64,000 nt of DNA from Mycteria americana (Eukaryota > Chordata > Aves > Ciconiiformes > Ciconiidae), in NCBI RefSeq assembly GCF_035582795.1, contig NC_134368.1, forward strand, positions 7,355,501-7,419,500. The letters run 5' to 3'. The translations under genes were made by a program, and so were the position numbers. The notes below the pieces were generated by a model, which worked only from the letters and a program-made list of their open reading frames with translations, had not been told where the DNA came from and did not search any database. Shown piece by piece: positions 13,001 through 25,140 of this stretch; the stretch's first letter is position 1; each line of letters begins with the position of its first letter.

Positions 13001-16000
13001 TAAATCATAAGTTGTTTTGAGTGTAGTACTCATACTGACTGTTCCCCTCTTCTTGGAAACCTGTATCCGACTTCTGGCCTAAGCATATTCATGGCTAATT
13101 TGTTCCTATTGTGCTTAAATTGACATCACCCCTTAGTTTCACGGACTCCTGATATCTACCCTGCTACTCCCAGTACGTGAGGTAAATCCACCAGTTTGTT
13201 TTGTCGGGCATAATATATCCTGGGCTTTGCGTATTTCACAGCCAGTTAATATTGATGGCTGATAGTTCCTTTGGGATCAAGTATTAGACCCAAGCTTTTC
13301 CTCCCGTTGCTGTTTCTAACGGATGAACTCCCCGAGTGTCCTGTTCATTGTTGAATTCAATTTCATTTCTGACACTCTGCATTATAAGATTTGTGCAGCT
13401 CTTCCTGTATGGCATTAGAATCCTCTTTTGTACATAGACGTGCTTCCTGGTTTTATGTCATCTACAAATGGTTTTGGGAGACTTGCAGGAAGGGCATTAA
13501 TAGGAATATATGCTGAACTGAGCTCTAAGGTAAATCTGTTCAGTCTGTTAGCACCTTTCTGGCATTTTTATGTTTTCTTGCCTTAGCCAATTTCTTACTC
13601 ACTTTAAAATGTTGTTTGGGGGTTTTTTTTGTTGTTTTTTTTACTCACTATAAAAGCTTATCTCCAGTTCTCATGAAAATTTTCCATGTGGCACAATACA
13701 TGATACTCTACCAAACTACTGACAGGATACTACATTCCCTTTCTCTTGAAACTCAGTTCTTTTCCTCCAGGAAAAGATGGATTTTTAACTCTCAATTTAA
13801 TCAGGAATGATACATCTTTAGGAATTCCATGCTGGAAAGGGGTGGAAAATTCAACTGTCTCTGCATCTTTAGAATTTGTTGTACAGTTTTGCATACTGTT
13901 GAGATCAAACTGGTGGGATAATTTTTTCATTTGCTCTTAAATATAGTTACTAACTTGTTATTCTCCTGTCAAAATGTAAATTAGTCTGACGGGGGGTTTA
14001 TAAGAAATCTTCGCAGGTCCATCTGTGATTTTGTGTGCTCGTTGTATTACAGTTCTGGGATGGAGATTACCTACTTACTCTGATTTAAGTATGTTAAGTT
14101 ACTTGAGTTTTGTTTCCATCTTCAGGTGGTACAGTCTCTTCCCATAAACTCGCTAACCTGTCCGTGGCCAGCCATCTCCTTTTCACTGAAAACTGAGTCA
14201 GAACACTAATTTCATTTTAAAAAGAAAATTATCTTACATTTTTACCCTGTCTTCATTGTATGGTGATCCTGCTGCTTTTCCCCCTGTTCTATTCTTATTC
14301 ATAGGACTGAAAAACCTTTTGGTGCAGCTTGTGATATTCTTTGTATGGTTTAACTTGAATTACTCATTTTTCCTTACATGTTTTTGATTTCTTGCATATT
14401 TTTCTTTGCTAGCTCTTCCTTTTGACCCTTTTTCATTCCTTGTAGATTCTCAGACTATTTCTAACATCTTTTTGGAAGTGCTTGCTAGGAAGAAGTGCAG
14501 GACTTGACAACTTTTTTCCCCTTGCTTGAAATATAAAATCCTGATAGCTTTAACACCTTGGACTTGAAGAACTTCCAGGCCTCTTCCACATTCAAATTCC
14601 AGGTCTCCTCAGTCACAGGTTTTTAAGCTAAATTTCTTAGCTTATCAAAATTCACATTTCTTAAATAAAATCTGTTACAAGTGTTTGCAAGTTATCTTTA
14701 AACTGAATTACATTGTGGTTGCTTAACCTGCAGTATTTTCTCAGACTCCCTCATCCACAGAGAATGATGACTATTTTCCAAAATACAAACCCTTGCCTCT
14801 GTGTGGTGAACTCCCAATGTTGTAAGTGGGTGTTGTCTGCAAGGAGCAGCTGCCATGGACATGTTTATTTGGGTTTTTTTGCCATAATGACATAAAACAG
14901 CATGAGCCCAAGAAACTTTACAAAGCTTCAGTGTGCAAAACCATAGTAGGGTTCTCTCTATCTAATTACAAAATACAAACTGCTAGTTCTGTCGTTGTCC
15001 TCCAGCATAAATAACTTTCTCCAAGAGGAAAGACTTTTTCATAGGAAGGGAATTAAACTAGTATTAAAAAATCCACCAATACAAACAGCCAGATGACATA
15101 CTGGTGACCGTATTCACAACAAATCTCCTCCTCTTGACACATAAAGTGAATATTGTAATATCAGACAGAAGAAACAGCTGAGCAGGATCGGTCCTCCTGC
15201 ACATAAAATTAGCATATTCTCAACAACTGTGCTAAGCTTTTTCACAACATGCAGACAGAATTTTGGAAGAAACCGATCTCTGAGTAGTTGTACCAAAGAG
15301 TAATCCAGTTATCAACGTTTTACTTCTATGCTTACTCATAAAATGTAGTGATTCCTTACTATGTTGGATGCATTTATCATGCCATAGTAGCTCTGAAGAT
15401 ATACTGGCATTAAGGTGTCTTCAGGAATGTGATCTCTTTTAGTTGAAGTGCATGGAAGGAAGAAGTTTAAAATATCCGAAGTAATTATCTCAGTTACATT
15501 GGGTGATGTAAAGAAGCCTCAATAATACAGCAGATTTCCCCAGCTGGTTGTCTCGGTGCTTGAAGGTTATGTTTAGCTAATCAAAAAGGCTTTTCTATGT
15601 GATGTGTGTTTGGAGAATAACTTGAAGGATTCTTATCTAGATGTTCACCTCTGGTTTTATTTAAACATTTTGGGCTCAGTGGAATGGGAGTGTAATCTGT
15701 AACTTCAGTTTAGCTTTGTTTCCCTCGGTAGAATGTTCTGCTTAGTGAAGTCTCTTAAGTTTCTGAGAGGATGCTACTTACCACAAAGCAGATAATTTTT
15801 TTTGAGTCTCAAAGGCCAGACACGCTTTCCAGGTCTGCATCTCAGCCTGTACATAGAGAATTGTTAATCACGGTGACAACCGAACTTCCAGAGGAAAGCT
15901 GACATTTGAGGTTATTAAGTCAGAAAATGATTGGGTGAAGTTTAATGGCAGGTAAACAAATACCTAACAAATGGAAGTTTCAAAACTTAATTTAAAAATA

Positions 16001-19000
16001 TATATTTTAAGTCATTGCCAGTAAGCCTGCAGAAGCATGTGAGGCATTTCTAAAATAGAAACTGCGACGGCTCATGAAATAATGCATGATCAGTCATGTC
16101 ACTCAAAATTACCTGTCAACTGCAGGCAGGCGGGTTTTTCTTTTTCTTTTTCTTTTTTTTTTTCCTTTCCCTGTACAGTTCTAAGTCAAAGGATGAGTGC
16201 TTATTCTTTGCCATTTGTGTCTGCAGAAGCTTACATCTAGGTAACCTGAAGTACTACTTTAATATACTAGGTTAGAACAAATTAGACCTTGGGATATATC
16301 ACAGTGAATTATTATACTGAAATGGCAGCTAGGACATTGGAGTTGGTGGAACAGTCACGTAAAGTTACAGAGTGAGTCACTGGCAAAGCTAGAAGGAGTC
16401 AAGATTTTTAGGCATTATCTGGGAGTTTCATCACTAGTTTCCACTGCTTAGAAGCGGTTGTTGGCAGTATAATGTGGTACCAGGTACATACGTTCCAAAT
16501 AATTTTATTTGCACCGAGGCAATGTTTCTTCGGTATGTTGTAATTTTTTATGGAGAATTGTAATAAAATAATGGGGTTTTTTACTGCAAAGAAGAGGAAC
16601 CTGCTGCACCCTCTTCCTTTCTCCCCTACTGTGAACTGGTTAATGATAGTTTTGTTATTTTCCCAAGGCTTTTGTTACCTACCACTGATTTTAGTATCTT
16701 AACGGGTACTTAAAATGATTATGTCCTTTTGTCTTTCTGCAGAAACTGTATTTCCATCTTGGAGCGTCACTCTCCAAAGACACTTAGTGTGACTACCAGT
16801 TGTATATACCTATTGTGTGTTCTAGGAGAAGGGGAAAATGGTATCAAGGGTGACTAGATCTTCCTTTTCATGATACTTGCTCTTTATTTTGCAAAGCAAA
16901 CTTAACTGTGATACTAAATTGTTATTTTCTTTTGGCAATAGGTCGTAGCAAACGACAGAAGCCCCTTGGTGGGTAAAGTCCACTGGGAGAAAATGGTGAA
17001 GAAAGTATCAAGATTCGGCATACGTACTGGCACTTTTAACTGTTCCAGTGACCCCAGGTATATTCTTAAAGGATTATTTAAATCCCAAGAATATCTTAAG
17101 GCTCAGCTGTGTTCTGGCAGCAGGGCTTGCTGTGTTGTAAAAGTAGTTGTGACAGAAGGTGGCTTTATTCATGTTTTTATCTCTACTAAAGTCTGTTCAG
17201 AATTCTCCATTACATTATTTATCAGCATCATAAACACAGATCTGCAGCTTCCTAAAGCGTCATGTGCGAAATACACGATTAGACTATGCAGAGTGTACAG
17301 CAATGGAAGGGAATGAATAGAAGAATCTGGCCTTATAGTCCAGGCATTCGGGGACAAGAACTATGCTTGCTCAGGACAAAGCTGAATATATATAGCCCAT
17401 GTAAGAGAACTGTATCAGTTGTAAAGTTGTCATATTGCCATCTGGAAAGGAGAAACACAGGTTAGCATGAACCTTGCAAACAGTGCCTGCTTCTCAGGAT
17501 TACGGACAAATCCTGTTCCCTGACAAATGTGTGTATGTTTATATATAACTTGCACACGCCCTTTGACAACATACAATGTGCTATGCAAGATTCACTGTTG
17601 TTTGCATATGATTTCGAACAAGGAAGGAGAGCGGAGCCAAAGAAGCTATTAATAATTCTGTGCTGCTGTAAAAAGAATTTTTTTTAACATTTTGTTGGAA
17701 GCATTTGCTTCACATGATGGGAAACTTTGTCTAGAATTCCAGTGGCATGTATGGATCTGCACGTGTCTTATACAGCTTCAGTCCTAAATGTTTACAGAAA
17801 TCTCAAAGTTAATCATAAGAGAAAATTCTTAAATTTTGCAGTGCTTATGCAAAATAATCTTGTATAATCAAAACATTGGTATTTGAACATCTTAAAAATT
17901 TGGCAGTGTTTCTCTTTGCATAGCTCCGAACTAGTCTTAATGTTATGATCGAAAAATTATGTTTTAATTGAATTCATTTTTTCCTAATAGAAGAAATGTT
18001 TTGTTGAGTAAACCCTCATGAATAGTTTTCATCAGGTTGCAGCTGAAATTCAGAACAACACTGCACGCTACAGTAGTCAGGATACCTTTATTAGTAGGGT
18101 AACATCTTATGGCTCCTTCTAAAAACGTTACATTCAGATTCTTGAGATGGGAAGTTGTAATTGTCTAAATATGCTTGATAGACCAAAACCAGAGAGGATG
18201 TAGGTAAGATGGCTAGTGAATGAGGCTGTTGGCCCCTATTTCAACGTGCAGGGATCTTGGAGACAGTCTGCATGCCTGTTGGCTGTGTGATGTTGAATTG
18301 GGTTGTTGAAACTTGCCAGATATTTCCTGAAAGGAGGACTAGATAAATTGGGTGGTATGGTGATGCTGGTAGGAAAGATGCATGAGAGAAGGCATCTTCT
18401 GAGTCATCAGACTCATCTCATAGTTACTGGGGTCTGCACCATGACTCAGGGTTCAGCCTTGAAGAGCCTCTTCTTTTAGGTATGGATTTGGAGTTCGTCC
18501 CATCTCAGCAGTCTGCCTGCCAGACAGCAGGGGTAATTCTTTTAGCCCAAATCATCTGGCAGCATGTGTCTGCTTCTTCCCCCACTGGTTTTGTGGTGAG
18601 CTCTCTTACCACACCTCTTAGCCTGTCTGCATCCTTCCAAAATGGCTCCAGTAGGAAGTGGACACTTGTCAGCTTCGTCAGCATCATTAAAGCAACTGCA
18701 AACAGACCAGTGTCTTGTTAACTTCACCCCATTGCTGCTTGGCAAAACTAGGATGGAAGGAAGCTCTGGGGAACTTATCTGCAGGCTCGGGAAAGCTGTG
18801 GGATGTTGAGTTACGCTGTAGTAGTTATCTTCTTGGCTGGAAGGACCAGGAAAAATAGCTTCTAATACTAAAGCTTTATAGCGAAGAGTCACTTTGCGTA
18901 TTTTTCAAATGCAGTTACAAAGCATGAATGACTGTATGGCCTTGTTTACTATAACAACCCATGAAAATTAACACTATTCCTCTTCCTGTTTTATGAATAC

Positions 19001-20797
19001 CTATCTCTTTACAACATTTCTGTAAGATAGATAACAAACATATTGCAACAATAAATACACTTTGCCAGAGAATATTGGGTGTCCGTATTTCCTGCTGTTA
19101 TATACAAAGGTTCCCAGGTGCTCAGCATGTATCATTTTGGGGCTCATAATAGAAATTTAAGGACTGCAGCTCCAGGGGTCTGAAACTCTGCAATCTAACC
19201 TGGCCTTTTTTTTTGTAGATACTGCAGGAGGAGGGGTTGGCTGAAATCCACCCTTATTATGTCAGTTCCGCAAACCAGTACCTCCAAGGGAAAAGTAATG
19301 CTTAAGGAATACAGCGGGCGCAAAATCGAAGTGGAGCACATTTTCAAATGGATCACAGCCCATGCTGCTTCTCGGATCAAAACCATCTACAACTCCGAAC
19401 ATTTAAAAGAAGAATGGAACAAAAGTGACCAGTACCGTGTGAAAATATACCTGTTTGCCAACCTTGACCAGCCTCCAGCATTCTTCTCTGCACTAAGTGT
19501 AAAGTTTACTGGAAGAGTAGAGTTTATTTTTGTGAACGTGGAAAACTGGGACAATAAAAGTTACATGGCAGAAATTGGTATCTACAAGACACCATCGTAC
19601 ATACTTAGGACTCCTGAGGGGATTTATAGGTATGGAAATAACACTGGTGAATTTATATCACTACGTGCCATGGATTCCTTTTTGCGCTCGTTACAACCAG
19701 AAGTTAATGATTTATTTGTTTTAAGCTTAGTTTTGGTTAATCTGATGGCTTGGATGGACCTGTTTATCACACAAGGCGCTACTATAAAGCGTTTTGTGGT
19801 TCTTATAAGCACTTTAGGGACGTATAATTCATTATTAATTATTTCCTGGCTACCCGTGTTAGGGTTTTTGCAACTACCCTACTTAGACAGCTTTTATGAG
19901 TACAGTTTAAAACTCTTCAGGTACTCTAACACCACTACTTTGGCTTCTTGGGTAAGAGCCGATTGGATGTTCTACTCTTCACATCCAGCCCTCTTCCTCA
20001 GCACATACCTTGGTCATGGTTTACTAATCGATTACTTTGAGAAGAAAAGAAGACGCAATAACAACACTGATGAAGTAAATGCTAATAATCTCGAGTGGCT
20101 GTCAAGTCTGTGGGACTGGTACACCAGCTACTTGTTTCATCCTATTGCTTCTTTTCAACACTTTCCTTTTGACTCGGATTGGGATGAAGACCCGGATTTG
20201 TTCTTAGAGCGGTTGGCCTTCCCCGATCTCTGGCTTCACCCTCTGATACCAACCGATTACATAAAAAACTTACCGATGTGGAGGTTTAAATGCCTTGGCG
20301 TCCATTCTGATAAGGAAATGCTGGAAACCTTTCAAGACAGCGAAAGTGACTCTGACAGTGAAACCAAAGAGGTCTTCAGTAGTGAAAAAGAAGTCTCGGA
20401 GGACGATGAGCTAAACACGTTTCATAGGCGCAGTGAAGGAGAGCCTCGGTGCGGTGCCGAGACCTGTTCATGTGCCAATAAATATTGTCATCACGAGCCA
20501 TACGAACGGAAAGCGAGATCCTATGGCTCATACAGCACCGCAGGTGAGATGGAGCCAGATTGGTCAGCCTGGCCCTCTGAGATGTTGCACTGTACAGAAT
20601 GTGTTGTGTGTCTAGAAAATTTTGCAAATGGTTGTCTGCTCGTGGGCTTGCCGTGCGGCCATGTGTTCCACCAGAATTGCATCGTGATGTGGCTGGCCGG
20701 CGGGCGACACTGCTGCCCCGTCTGCAGGTGGGCTTCCTACAAAAAAAAGCAGCCATACACACATCCGCAGCTGTTGTCGAATGATCCCCCATCTTAG
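3621..20797 (+). CDS. RNF103: RNF103 (Kf-1): ER-membrane RING-H2 E3 ubiquitin ligase
   Basis: Coding exons are 3621-3846, 6055-6194, 16942-17057 and 19219-20797. All introns are GT-AG and the phases close, giving 686 residues plus TAA? no: the frame ends at the TAG of 20795-20797 (human protein is 685 residues). The family protein sits in the endoplasmic reticulum membrane and transfers ubiquitin in ER-associated degradation. The N-terminus is a hydrophobic anchor (about residues 4-24). Further membrane segments are visible near 325-345, 353-378 and 415-435. A serine/acidic stretch precedes a C-terminal RING-H2 finger at about 622-663 (CVVC, then CGHVFHQNC, then CPVC). The start ATG has A at -3 and the anchor follows at once, so I chose it. 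The last exon holds about three quarters of the protein without introns, as in other vertebrates. CHMP3 follows 4.6 kb downstream on the same strand. Confidence 0.97.
3847..6054 (+). other. RNF103: RNF103 intron 1
   Basis: GT-AG intron, phase 1. Its first 400 bases belong to the CpG island and carry a 31-C run and a small GAGGACC heptamer array. The remaining AT-rich part shows nothing I can name. The long antisense open frame across its 5' part is an artefact of GC-rich sequence. Confidence 0.85.
4053..4083. repeat. Poly(C) tract, 31 C
   Basis: An uninterrupted run of 31 C lies about 200 bases inside RNF103 intron 1. On the opposite strand it is a G-run capable of G-quadruplex formation. 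It is immediately followed by three copies of the heptamer GAGGACC (about 4084-4104). The run length is likely to vary between individuals and may be imprecise in the assembly. Confidence 0.9.
6055..6194 (+). CDS. RNF103: RNF103 coding exon 2
   Basis: Encodes residues 76-122, from GDLMEGELYSAL to DGIWLVQ. The acceptor TTTTTCAG precedes 6055 and the donor ACAG|GTATAG follows 6194. The exon ends on a codon boundary. Confidence 0.95.
12425..12490 (-). repeat. MIR/CORE-SINE-like fragment
   Basis: TTCACAGATGGAG and the following AG-rich stretch up to GAGTTTGTGG resemble the reverse complement of the MIR core (consensus: a TTTTACAGATG-type start, then CAGAG, then GTCACACAG). The match was made by eye and is divergent, so it is tentative. 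Confidence 0.4.
12895..14900 (-). mobile_element. Probable ancient CR1/L3-like LINE, heavily decayed
   Basis: Read on the minus strand, the segment keeps the order of a CR1/L3 element without an open frame. The 13457-13468 block translates to FVDD within KPFVDDIK, the reverse-transcriptase metal-binding box (FADD in the younger CR1 at 28 kb). Near 13.7 kb sequence like the CR1 segment upstream of that box follows. At 14.57-14.75 kb sequence resembles the spacer between endonuclease and RT. The right-hand (5') and left-hand (3') limits are estimates. Confidence 0.5.
16942..17057 (+). CDS. RNF103: RNF103 coding exon 3
   Basis: Encodes residues 123-160 plus two bases: VVANDRSPLVGKVHWEKM through FNCSSDP. 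The acceptor GGCAATAG precedes it and the donor CCCAG|GTATAT follows. AG plus the first A of exon 4 restores the arginine codon of the conserved RYCRRRGW segment. Confidence 0.95.
17058..19218 (+). other. RNF103: RNF103 intron 3
   Basis: GT-AG intron, phase 2, with a polypyrimidine T-run directly before the acceptor at 19218. No gene, RNA or named repeat was recognised within it. Confidence 0.85.
19219..20797 (+). CDS. RNF103: RNF103 coding exon 4 (main exon with RING finger)
   Basis: Encodes residues 161-686 in one exon. It starts at YCRRRGWLKSTLIM and runs through three hydrophobic membrane segments, a DEDPDLFLERLAFPDLWLHP-type conserved block and a serine/acidic linker. It ends with the C3H2C3 RING finger and a short basic tail (SYKKKQPY). 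All eight zinc ligands are present, so the ligase should be functional. Confidence 0.97.
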
Positions 20798-21364
20798 CTG
20801 TGTGCTGATGTCCTTTGTAAGCTTTCAGGATATTACTGCTTGCCTTTTAAATGTTAGTCACTTAAAAGATTATGTGGTTTGAAGTTTTAGTTTAAATGTT
20901 AGTGCAGTGAACTAAAATATACATGATGCTAACGTTAACGACAGAATCATTTGGTTGCCTTGTGTGTTGAACTGAATGCATACTTATCGTACAATAACTT
21001 TCTTTTCAACATCTGGAAACTTGATGCTGTTTGTGTAAGCACAAAAATCAAGCCTACAACAGAAGCGTATTCCAGCAAACGTTTACAAGTTAGGATGTGG
21101 GTGAAATTGAAATTCTAATCGGAGACAATTGCTTAATTTAAGTGTTTCTTATTTTAGAGTCTGTTCAGCACATCTTTGTTGAATAATGTATGTTGTAAGA
21201 CAGTACCATTTAAAAAGAAATCAGTGAAATAAATTATTTTAAAAGGAGATTTGTAATGTTAATTGTTTTGATAAATATTTTGTGTGTATGGTTACGGATG
21301 TCTTGCTGGTCTGATTTATCTGTGAAGACAATAAAAATGTAACACAACTTTTGTGACTAATAAA
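20798..21364 (+). other. RNF103: RNF103 3' UTR with poly(A) signals
   Basis: AT-rich sequence follows the stop codon. AATAAA occurs at 21228-21233, 21330-21335 and 21359-21364, so the transcript probably ends between about 21250 and 21390. A longer 3' end further downstream cannot be excluded. Confidence 0.7.
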
Positions 21365-24163
21365 TCATCTCCGAGTGATGCAGGAATTCATTGCTCCAGT
21401 GTTAGCCACTGGCCAAGTGGAAGGTGATGGTGTTTCACTGGGAACTACTTCCTTCCTAAGTCCTCTGCATTGAGGTGCTTCTCTGCTTGACCAGTGGTTT
21501 CCCAGTTGATGACCAACTGCTTTATCAGACGGAGACCCTCTTCTACCAGCCGTCTCTCCAGCACCCTCATCTGCAGACATCTAGGAAGACACTAGGGTAG
21601 CCCCTCTACAGCCTCAAAGGAAACCATCGTGAAGTAGCAGAATATTGTCATGAAGTGACAAAAGTGGCTTGTAAAGGTAAAAATTGCCAGATTCCAAGTG
21701 GTGGTATTTTGAAGTGATTTCTAATTTCTTGGAGAAAAGTGATAGTTGTTTGATGCAATAAAAAAATTAAGTCTATTGTTCTCTTTATATTTCAGTATGA
21801 AACTGTGGTTTTGGTTGTATCTTTCAAAAATCATCTGGCTGAAAATCCAGAGAGGAAATGTTGGTTGGAAAGAAAAAAGAAAAAGGAAAAAAGGGGGGGG
21901 GGGGGAGAGCATGAGATGATGCAAGTAGAAGAAAAGGCTAAACTAGAAAGGCATTTTCAGCTGTCTCATTGTTTTATTTCTTTTCTAGTTCTTGTCCATG
22001 TGATATGGAAGGAGGGTAATTAAATGAAGATCATAATAGGAAATATAAACACAGGTCCCTCTGGCAGTTACGATCCATCTCTTGCTCTGTGCCTTTACAG
22101 AGAGCTGGGAGGCTGGTGCTTACAAAGCTGTCTGGCATCGTTTTATCTGTCCAGGGTTATCTGGGCACTATCTTTTTTAATAACAAATGTTTCATGCCCC
22201 CAGTCACCAAGTGTCCTCCCAAGAGGATATTCTCCTAATTATCAGAAGAGCTGTTGTTAATTGTGAGTACTTTTTCCTCTCTCGTTTGCTTTTTCCTATT
22301 GCAGTACTGAAGCAGGGAGTTAGAAGGGGCATAATATCACCAACTCTCCTGTGGTCCAGAAAGTAATTTTTATTCCAGTTGAGGCCTGTCAGTACATGCC
22401 CTTTATCTGTCATTACAGCCGCGGCAGAGCAGTGGAGAGGCATAACGAGGGCAAAGAGCGTTTCTGCTTCCACTTTGTGCGGCAGCGTGCCACTTAGCCT
22501 ATGTGCTTATCATAACCAGCTGGGGTTGAAATCCACATAGTTTCAGGACTGTCTTGAAACCTGCACTGAACTGAGATCTTGCCATCTCGAAAGGGGAATG
22601 GAGGAAAACTTGGGTGAATATAAATAAGGCTGTAGTTGATGTACTGAAGCACACAAGCCAACTGCTGTATCACAGTCCACCGCTGTCTTTCGCTGGTACC
22701 TCGGCATTTTGCCAAAGACTGGGAGCAGTAAGTTCGAGCAGGGCCGCGTCCTCGGGGCACCGTGTGCTTCTGGAGCGCAGCTCTGCTGCTGAAAGCTGAC
22801 CTCCTCCTACAAAGCCTGAGCCCAAGCAGCTCCCGTGCACAGGTTCAGCCTTATTTGCGAACCATTGTGCACGCCTGTTTCAGCTGAAGGCTTGCTTTAA
22901 TGACCTCAGTTGCTCTATGAGTCCAATTCTTTTGATGAATGACACAAACTGCTGTTTAATTAGCAGGAGAGCCGCAGAGAGCACATCCATATGAGCAGAT
23001 AATTATGACCAGTAGATAGCTGTGACTGAAGGTTCGGTCCCCTCGTGTCCGTTAGCCTGAGTTATATAAATTGTTGTGATCCAGTTCCTGGCGATGCATC
23101 TGTTTCCAAATCTACAGCAGCTGGTGTAGTGTATTGGTAGTCCCAGCAGGAAAGAAAAAGCAGTTGGATATATTTATTTTATGAAATGCTTGTGTCAGTA
23201 GCAGCAGAGGCATCCAAGTAGGATTGTTTTCTACGGAGTGCGGAATCTCAGACAGCCCTTACCCAATGCGTTGACAGTTTAAAATCTGGAGAACAGAGCA
23301 AAGACTGTGCCTATAACAAGGTCAGCAGTTTCTCTGCTCGCTTGTTTTGCCTCACTGGGCTGGGTTGTGCTAGTATTTGTAAAGTGTCTTAACTGAGATG
23401 CTAAGCGTTCTTGAAGCAGTGTTTTATTCTCTGCCTGCCCGAAGGCTGGCGGCCAACTGTAAACAGAAAATGTCAAACAATTGATCTGCGGTTACTTATG
23501 TCAGTAGGTTTAACGAGGGCGATTGGTGTTTTGTTCTGCTATTAAGAGAGGATGGATTTAAATCATCTCTGAAGGTCTCTGCCAGTCTCACTTTCAGCAA
23601 TTATTGTTTTGTTACACTGGCTTTCCCACTGCTGGTACCCAGTCCAAAATGAAAGCTCTCCTGTCCAAAGCGTATTTAGATCTGTCTTCGTTCTGCATTA
23701 GGTTTTGAAAGGAAAAAGACAAACGTGAAGTGCACATTTTTGTAACTGTTATTAAAGTGTCTTTCTCTGGGAATTAAATAATGAGGGTAAGTATAATTGT
23801 AAGGTATTAGAGTTAGATTAAGCCAATAGCACCTTTTTCTTACCAAGCTTTTGTACTCTTTCTGTGCATCGGTGGTTATTTCTAGTCCTCTGTGTCTCAG
23901 CTTGTGCATCCGGGCGCAAGGAGATGGGAGTGACTTGCCAGAGCTCAGCCCGCAGCACCCAGCAGGGTGGCTCCAACCTGTCCATTAATTTTGGCCAGGT
24001 TACCCACCCTTTGCTGCAGAGAGGATGACGGAGGGTGGAGATGAGCCAGGCCTTGCTGGTGGGGCATCTCCAAAAAAACCTTGGCAGCTGAAGACGAGGC
24101 AGGCATCTTCTGTGCTAGCAGACGCTTCACTTTTTGGGTCTCCTGTGGGTCTTCCCTGGGCTG
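21365..24163. other. Intergenic region between RNF103 and CHMP3
   Basis: No gene or tRNA was found. It contains a purine block ending in 13 G (about 21871-21905). The stretch 22860-23280 is dense in homeobox-type TAATTA/ATAATTA cores and looks like a possible conserved enhancer (see findings). The small open frames have no recognisable product. Confidence 0.6.
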
Positions 24164-24811
24164 CAAGTGTTGTCCCAAAAATCAGGGTTCGTTTACACAG
24201 TGTGCAAAATGCCAATTTTGCCAAATTTTTGCCAATTTTGCAAAATGCCAATATACACCCAGAGCAGAGGTATTTTATTGCATGTTTGCACGGGTGCCTG
24301 TCCCAAGACAGCACAGCCACAGCCTTCAAATTAACAGTTATTTATACACAAAAGCATTAACATATTCAACTTCCTAATACATATGCAGTATTCTTCTATT
24401 AAATGATTGGTTAAAATCTCTTCATCTAGCATGTAAATTAGTACGCATGCTTAGTTGTTATTCTTCAACCTCATCATTTGAGTCGGTGGTATAAGTGGGG
24501 TAGGCGGTCCGTGAGTTGGTCGTGATCTCCCCCTGCCAGAATTACCTTTCCCCTAGTTTCCTACCTTTTTAGCAGATCCGAGCACTTCTTCATGGTTTAC
24601 TAACTAGACTAGTAATGCATCAGTTACTTTTGCTTTTTGACAGCCACATCCTACTTATTTAGACAGAGGTACATTGTATGAGTTCCTATGGAGATAGGGT
24701 AGGGCTCTACAGTGGATTTCTATAGCAGCATCCATCTTTACGTGAATTTCTGTAACAGCATCAATCTTTTAAGTGAATTTGTGTATCTACATTTGATTAT
24801 TGCAACACAAG
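24164..24811 (-). mobile_element. Solo LTR of an endogenous retrovirus, with target duplication
   Basis: The LTR itself is 24168-24807 (640 bases), bounded by TGTTG at the left and CAACA at the right. Identical CAAG copies flank it at 24164-24167 and 24808-24811, a 4-bp target-site duplication. In minus orientation the expected promoter parts appear in order: CCAAT (about 24402-24408), TATAAATA (24346-24339), AATAAA (24279-24274), then a roughly 90-base U5. No internal retroviral genes lie on either side, so it is a solo LTR left by recombination. A 4-bp duplication is typical of class I (gamma-like) elements. It stands about 0.6 kb upstream of the CHMP3 start codon and points away from CHMP3. 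Confidence 0.85.
24204..24252. repeat. Short direct and inverted repeats in the LTR U5
   Basis: GCAAAATGCCAAT occurs at 24204-24216 and 24240-24252, and GCCAATTTTGC at 24211-24221 and 24231-24241. AAAATTGG/CCAATTTT pairing makes the block partly self-complementary. It lies inside the U5 part of the solo LTR. Confidence 0.8.
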
Positions 24812-25140
24812 GGGAAGACATGAAGTCTAGTTTGAGTCACCCCTTGCATGACTAGATTTCGTAAATACTTTTACTGTGCTTTCCTGCAATCTACGTGACA
24901 GGGGAGGGCAGGTGGTGACGTAACCTGCTCTGTCATCTGCTTTTTATTGCTCTTAACAGGTACGGCCCACCATAAACTCCTGCCAGTCCAATTCACAATG
25001 CTACCGACTCGGAGAAGGTGCCTGGGCAGTATAAACACCTTGGCCAAATCCTGTTAACTCCTCCGCACCCGCTCTCTCCAGCGTGTCAGTGCCACAGGCA
25101 GCGCCCTGCGGCTTTACGGGGCTGTGTGAGGGCTGTGGAG

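Larger units (their letters stand above)
6195..16941 (+). other. RNF103: RNF103 intron 2
   Basis: GT-AG intron of 10.7 kb, phase 0. It is AT-rich and holds only scattered short open frames that look random. The one recognisable content is a strongly decayed LINE on the minus strand (about 12.9-14.9 kb) and a MIR-like fragment near 12.43 kb. Nothing nameable was seen in 6.2-12.4 kb or 14.9-16.9 kb. Confidence 0.8.

Noticed and set aside
20376-20792. 138-codon antisense frame in RNF103 exon 4
   Set aside because: Shadow of the conserved RING-finger coding sequence on the other strand.
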